From an uncultured Planctomycetota bacterium (GTDB lineage Bacteria > Planctomycetota > Planctomycetia > Pirellulales > Thermoguttaceae), in NCBI GenBank assembly GCA_902797455.1, contig CADBTE010000124.1:1-9321 (forward strand): a stretch of DNA of 9,321 nt, in the 5' to 3' direction. The position numbers and the translations under genes were made by a program. A model generated the notes under the pieces. That model made no database searches and had not been told where the DNA came from. It saw only the letters and a list, made by a program, of their open reading frames with translations. This document shows, one piece after another, positions 6,141 to 9,321 of the stretch. The stretch's first letter is position 1, and each line of letters starts with the position of its first letter.

Positions 6141-9100
6141 CTATTTTTCTTTTTTCCGGAGGACCACCCGGAAGCCAACGTCGTAGACGCCGACCTGCGG
6201 CGCGAAATAGCGGTGCTCGGCCAGACGATCGGCCGGGGTAGCCCACGAGCCGCCGACGACAGTCTTCTTGACGGTGCCATCGTCGCAAAGCGCCTCGGTC
6301 CGGGTCCACTCGGCGACATTGCCAAGCATATCGTAAAGCCCATAGTCGTTCGGACGCAGCGAGCCGACAGGCAGGGATACCCGGGCGCGGTCGTCAACAT
6401 CCAGCCGAGCCGGGCGCCATATCGGGAGGACATTGACTCGGTCGAACCAGCCGAACGGGTTGATCCGGGCGTAGGAAAGATCGGCGAGGTTTTCGCTTAA
6501 CGTATAGTCGGCGCTGGTAAGGGTTGAGTCGAAGGATTCTTGGGAAGCGCCGGCGCGGGCGGCCAGAAGCCACTGCTCGGCCGTCGGAAGAGTGAAATCC
6601 TCCCCTGTCTTTTGACTGAGCCACTGGCAGAATCGCTCGGCGTCGTTCCACGAGACGCGCGCGACCGGCTGGGCGGGACGATTCAGCGGCCAGCCGAGTT
6701 CCCCGAGGGAGAAATTGATGAAATCACCGAACTCGATCCCCGTGTCGTAGGTCGGGTCGAAGAGCCGGTACAGGGCGTTGGTCACCTCGGTGGTCTGGAC
6801 GGCGAAATCGGTTCCGGGAATCGTCACCAGTTCGATCGAGATTCCTTCCTCGAGGGGGATCACTTGTTTTTCCAAAGAATCGCCGTCGGCGGCGCTTGCT
6901 TGAACATCCAGCGGCGTGGCCGCCTCACGGCAGAGGCGGGAAACCTTGGGGCCGTCAAACTTCCTCTCCTCGGGCCGAAGATCTTCCATCGGTTCCTCGT
7001 CCATCGCCGAATCAACCCCCGAGTAGAGCTCGCGCAGTCGGCTGCGCCGCTGGTACTGATGCTCTATACCGCTGAGCGTGGAGGCGCGGTTGATATCCCC
7101 CCAATTGCCATGGAAGGGGGCGTTCAGATCGATCCAGGTGAGGAGACGATCCCACGATTCCTTATCGAGCTGTACGTCGTGATGGCCGTTTTGCAGGAGT
7201 TGAACCAACCGGGTTGAGTCGGCATAGAATTCAAATGGCCGCAGCGTCGGCATTTGGCTTTCTTTGGTCGGGGTTCGAACAAAGCTGCGCAGGTTGACGT
7301 ACGACGGCGAGAAGAGCGCGAAGGTGTTGATCGAAAGGGTGTTCTCCTGCAGAGGGTGTTCCTTCCCGTCACGCAGATCGGGGAGCGCGTCCCCGGCGCC
7401 GTGGCATTCGACGCAGTAGTGATCGAGAATCGGCTGAATCTCGCGCCGGAACGAAAACCCCCGCGCCGGACCATAGAAGGGGGTAATGTCGATCGCCTTC
7501 GACTTGGACGCCACGCTGCGCGGGGCAGCGGCGCCGGTCTGATTTTGATCCTCGTGGCAGCCGATGCACGAAATCGACTCTCCCGGCATGGCGGTGATCC
7601 AGCTGCGCATCAGCTGAACGGCCTTCCCGTCGGCGTCGAGCATTTGGAAGGCGACCGGCATCATCGCGGGGATACGGAAGGATGCCGACCCGTCGTCGTT
7701 CACCGGGACGGTTCCGAGAATCGTCTTCGGGTCCCATGGGCCGTCGAGCCCGACACTGTAAGGTTCGGCCCCCATCCCTTGATAGGCGAATTGATAGCTG
7801 ATCAGGCGGATCGACTTGACGGTCCCCCGCTCGACCCCGGCAAGTCCTTTGCCGGAATAGACATCGGCGATGAAGACATCGGCGGTCTGGCTCGACGGGT
7901 TGATCCGGTCGGGGATCACCGGAGGCTTTTCGGTGGGACGAAGCGGAATCGGCTCCAGAAGCCCGGCGCTTTCATCCGCAGCCAGAACCGTCACGTTGTC
8001 ATAAATATCCAGGAGGACAATCTCCCAAGCTCCCCCCGCGTGCTCTTGGCGGGAAGCCAAAAAGAGGGTGTCGCTGATCGGGAACGGGTGGGTGAACTTT
8101 GGCCAAACCTGGTTGATCGGCAGGTCACAGATGACCGGCTGGACCGTCTTCCCGTAACCGGGGATTTTCTGGACGGCTCCCTCGGCCTCGCGCCGCGAGA
8201 TCCCCGGATCGAAGAGGACCATATCACCGATACGGGGCTGGTCGTGGTGACCTCCGATAATGGCGACGAATTTTGTCGGGTCGTTCGGAATCGGGCGGGC
8301 GTAGAACATGGCCTCCGGCCAGTAGGATCCGCTGCCGTACAGTTCCGACTGATTGGTCCCGTCGGGGTTCATATGGAACATAATCCTGGAGTAACAGTGA
8401 GGCAGATCGGTATATTCCCACCGAAGGTACATGACGCGGCCATTGTTCATCACCGTGGGACACCAGTCGTGGTCCTGCTCGATCGTCAATTGGCGGATTG
8501 AACCGTCGTTTTCTTTCAAATAGAGGTTGCACACGTGCGAGGAGCCGTTGACACAAGGCACGCCGGTGAAGCAGGCGGTGGAGCAGAAGATCAGCCGGCC
8601 GTCGGGAAGATAGCAGGCGTCGTAATTGTCAACGTCTTCCTGCTCGATCAGATCAAGCGCCTCGGGAGGAGTTAAGCTCCCATCTTCCTGGAAGCGGCTT
8701 TCCCAGATCCGCCAGCGGTTGGCGGCCAGATCGGGCATGGAAAAGAGGATTCGATCGGCGTCGAAGTCAAGATCGATATCTCCGACAAACTCATCGCCGG
8801 ACGGCTGATAGAGGACCTGCCGCTGGCCGGTCGCTAGGTTCATCCGTTCGATCCGGTTGCCGTATCCCGTCTTGCCCAAACTGGAGTTGGAACTGTAGTT
8901 TGCCGGAAAGCCTGCCGCGACATTCTGACGGCGAATCATAAGGATATCGTCGAAGTCGATCGCCGGATTCGCCAAAAGAATCTCTCGGGTGAGCGCGGCC
9001 GCCTCGGCGTTCCAGGCGTCGGCCGCGGCGCGGTCGGCCACTTCTTCGGCCCGGTCGGCCAGGGCGTCGATCCTCTGATTGAAACGGTCGGCCAGCTGCG

Positions 9101-9321
9101 GGTCGGCTTCCTCCACGCTCTCCGCGGCCAGGCGCAGGGGGGCCAGGTCACTGAGCGTCCACGGCTTGGCGGTCCAGTTGACCGGATCGATTTTTTCCCC
9201 CAAAGAGTGGATCATACTGGAGAGAATTCCCTCAAAATTGGCGTGAAAATCTTCCGCCGCCATCGGGTAGATCGGGCCGACCATCCAGGGGAGGATAAAG
9301 ATTTTGGCGATCGGTTCGCCG
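6141..9321 (-). CDS. HzsA-related multidomain protein: propeller, two heme c motifs, SUMF1-like domain (5' partial)
   Basis: Residues are counted from the first ATG (9284), but the frame stays open for 12 more codons to the window edge and that ATG lacks a ribosome site, so the true start is probably outside. A hydrophobic stretch around the first ATG (IFILPWMVGPIYP) may be the end of a signal peptide. A helical, probably coiled segment (45-105) precedes a propeller-like region (115-440) carrying patterns I associate with hydrazine-synthase-alpha-related proteins, such as RWEYTDLPH (288-296), and a cysteine-rich patch (C224, C234, C238, C244, C252). Two heme c motifs follow: CIGCH (573-577) and CVECH (624-628). 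A linker (about 735-810) leads to a SUMF1/formylglycine-enzyme-like domain (812-1043) with EVTN, VSWNDAERFCQWLS, LPTAEQW, LGNVAEW and GGSW. That domain lacks the two catalytic cysteines. A periplasmic or cell-surface role is likely; the substrate is unknown. Hydrazine synthesis is not implied. Confidence 0.85.
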   Translation of the reverse strand, partial: GEPIAKIFILPWMVGPIYPMAAEDFHANFEGILSSMIHSLGEKIDPVNWTAKPWTLSDLAPLRLAAESVEEADPQLADRFNQRIDALADRAEEVADRAAADAWNAEAAALTREILLANPAIDFDDILMIRRQNVAAGFPANYSSNSSLGKTGYGNRIERMNLATGQRQVLYQPSGDEFVGDIDLDFDADRILFSMPDLAANRWRIWESRFQEDGSLTPPEALDLIEQEDVDNYDACYLPDGRLIFCSTACFTGVPCVNGSSHVCNLYLKENDGSIRQLTIEQDHDWCPTVMNNGRVMYLRWEYTDLPHCYSRIMFHMNPDGTNQSELYGSGSYWPEAMFYARPIPNDPTKFVAIIGGHHDQPRIGDMVLFDPGISRREAEGAVQKIPGYGKTVQPVICDLPINQVWPKFTHPFPISDTLFLASRQEHAGGAWEIVLLDIYDNVTVLAADESAGLLEPIPLRPTEKPPVIPDRINPSSQTADVFIADVYSGKGLAGVERGTVKSIRLISYQFAYQGMGAEPYSVGLDGPWDPKTILGTVPVNDDGSASFRIPAMMPVAFQMLDADGKAVQLMRSWITAMPGESISCIGCHEDQNQTGAAAPRSVASKSKAIDITPFYGPARGFSFRREIQPILDHYCVECHGAGDALPDLRDGKEHPLQENTLSINTFALFSPSYVNLRSFVRTPTKESQMPTLRPFEFYADSTRLVQLLQNGHHDVQLDKESWDRLLTWIDLNAPFHGNWGDINRASTLSGIEHQYQRRSRLRELYSGVDSAMDEEPMEDLRPEERKFDGPKVSRLCREAATPLDVQASAADGDSLEKQVIPLEEGISIELVTIPGTDFAVQTTEVTNALYRLFDPTYDTGIEFGDFINFSLGELGWPLNRPAQPVARVSWNDAERFCQWLSQKTGEDFTLPTAEQWLLAARAGASQESFDSTLTSADYTLSENLADLSYARINPFGWFDRVNVLPIWRPARLDVDDRARVSLPVGSLRPNDYGLYDMLGNVAEWTRTEALCDDGTVKKTVVGGSWATPADRLAEHRYFAPQVGVYDVGFRVVLRKKEK

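Noticed and set aside
7254..8501. Plus-strand open frame of 415 codons opposite the HzsA-related gene
   Set aside because: Antisense to a frame with heme motifs and conserved family patterns; the product is Arg/Gly/Asp-rich without domains.
6141..9321. True hydrazine synthase alpha subunit (anammox)
   Set aside because: The fused SUMF1-like domain and the absence of beta/gamma subunit genes or other anammox genes argue for the broader related family rather than the enzyme.

Overview
The window looks like a chromosomal segment from a GC-rich bacterium with an anaerobic, hydrogen-metabolising lifestyle. Its most diagnostic gene is a very large protein with a propeller-like N-terminal half related to the hydrazine synthase alpha subunit, two c-type heme motifs and a C-terminal sulfatase-modifying-factor-like domain. 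This architecture is typical of the Planctomycetota/Kiritimatiellota/Lentisphaerota (PVC) group. The taxon is inferred from protein style only; there is no rRNA or other marker here.

Layout. Positions 2-109 (+) hold the last 35 codons of an unidentified gene, whose end overlaps two interleaved inverted repeats. A structured, gene-free stretch (110-370) follows. A seven-helix YdjM/DUF457-type membrane protein lies at 371-1228 (+). It converges on the hydrogenase operon, and a bidirectional hairpin terminator sits between them (1258-1285).

The core of the window is a minus-strand operon at 5849-1330 in the order hydC-hydB-hydA. It encodes the three subunits of an NAD(H)-linked, probably electron-bifurcating [FeFe] hydrogenase. 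HydC is a NuoE-like [2Fe-2S] subunit. HydB is a NuoF-like FMN/NAD subunit with extra Fe-S domains at both ends. HydA is the catalytic H-cluster subunit. In the family model, electrons from NADH and reduced ferredoxin meet at the HydB flavin and pass through the Fe-S chain to the HydA H-cluster to make H2, or the reverse. The genes are 13 and 34 nt apart, each has its own Shine-Dalgarno sequence, and a good extended -10 promoter lies just upstream of hydC. The maturases HydE, HydF and HydG are not in the window.

Upstream of the operon, on the same strand, the HzsA-related/SUMF1 gene (6141-9321) runs off the right edge. The 291-nt region between it and hydC contains the promoter and five successive inverted repeats in about 150 nt. 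That repeat cluster, the roughly 100-residue C-terminal extension of HydA with no recognisable Fe-S ligand pattern, and the SUMF1-like domain lacking catalytic cysteines are the points most worth a second look. No tRNA, rRNA, CRISPR array or insertion sequence was recognised.
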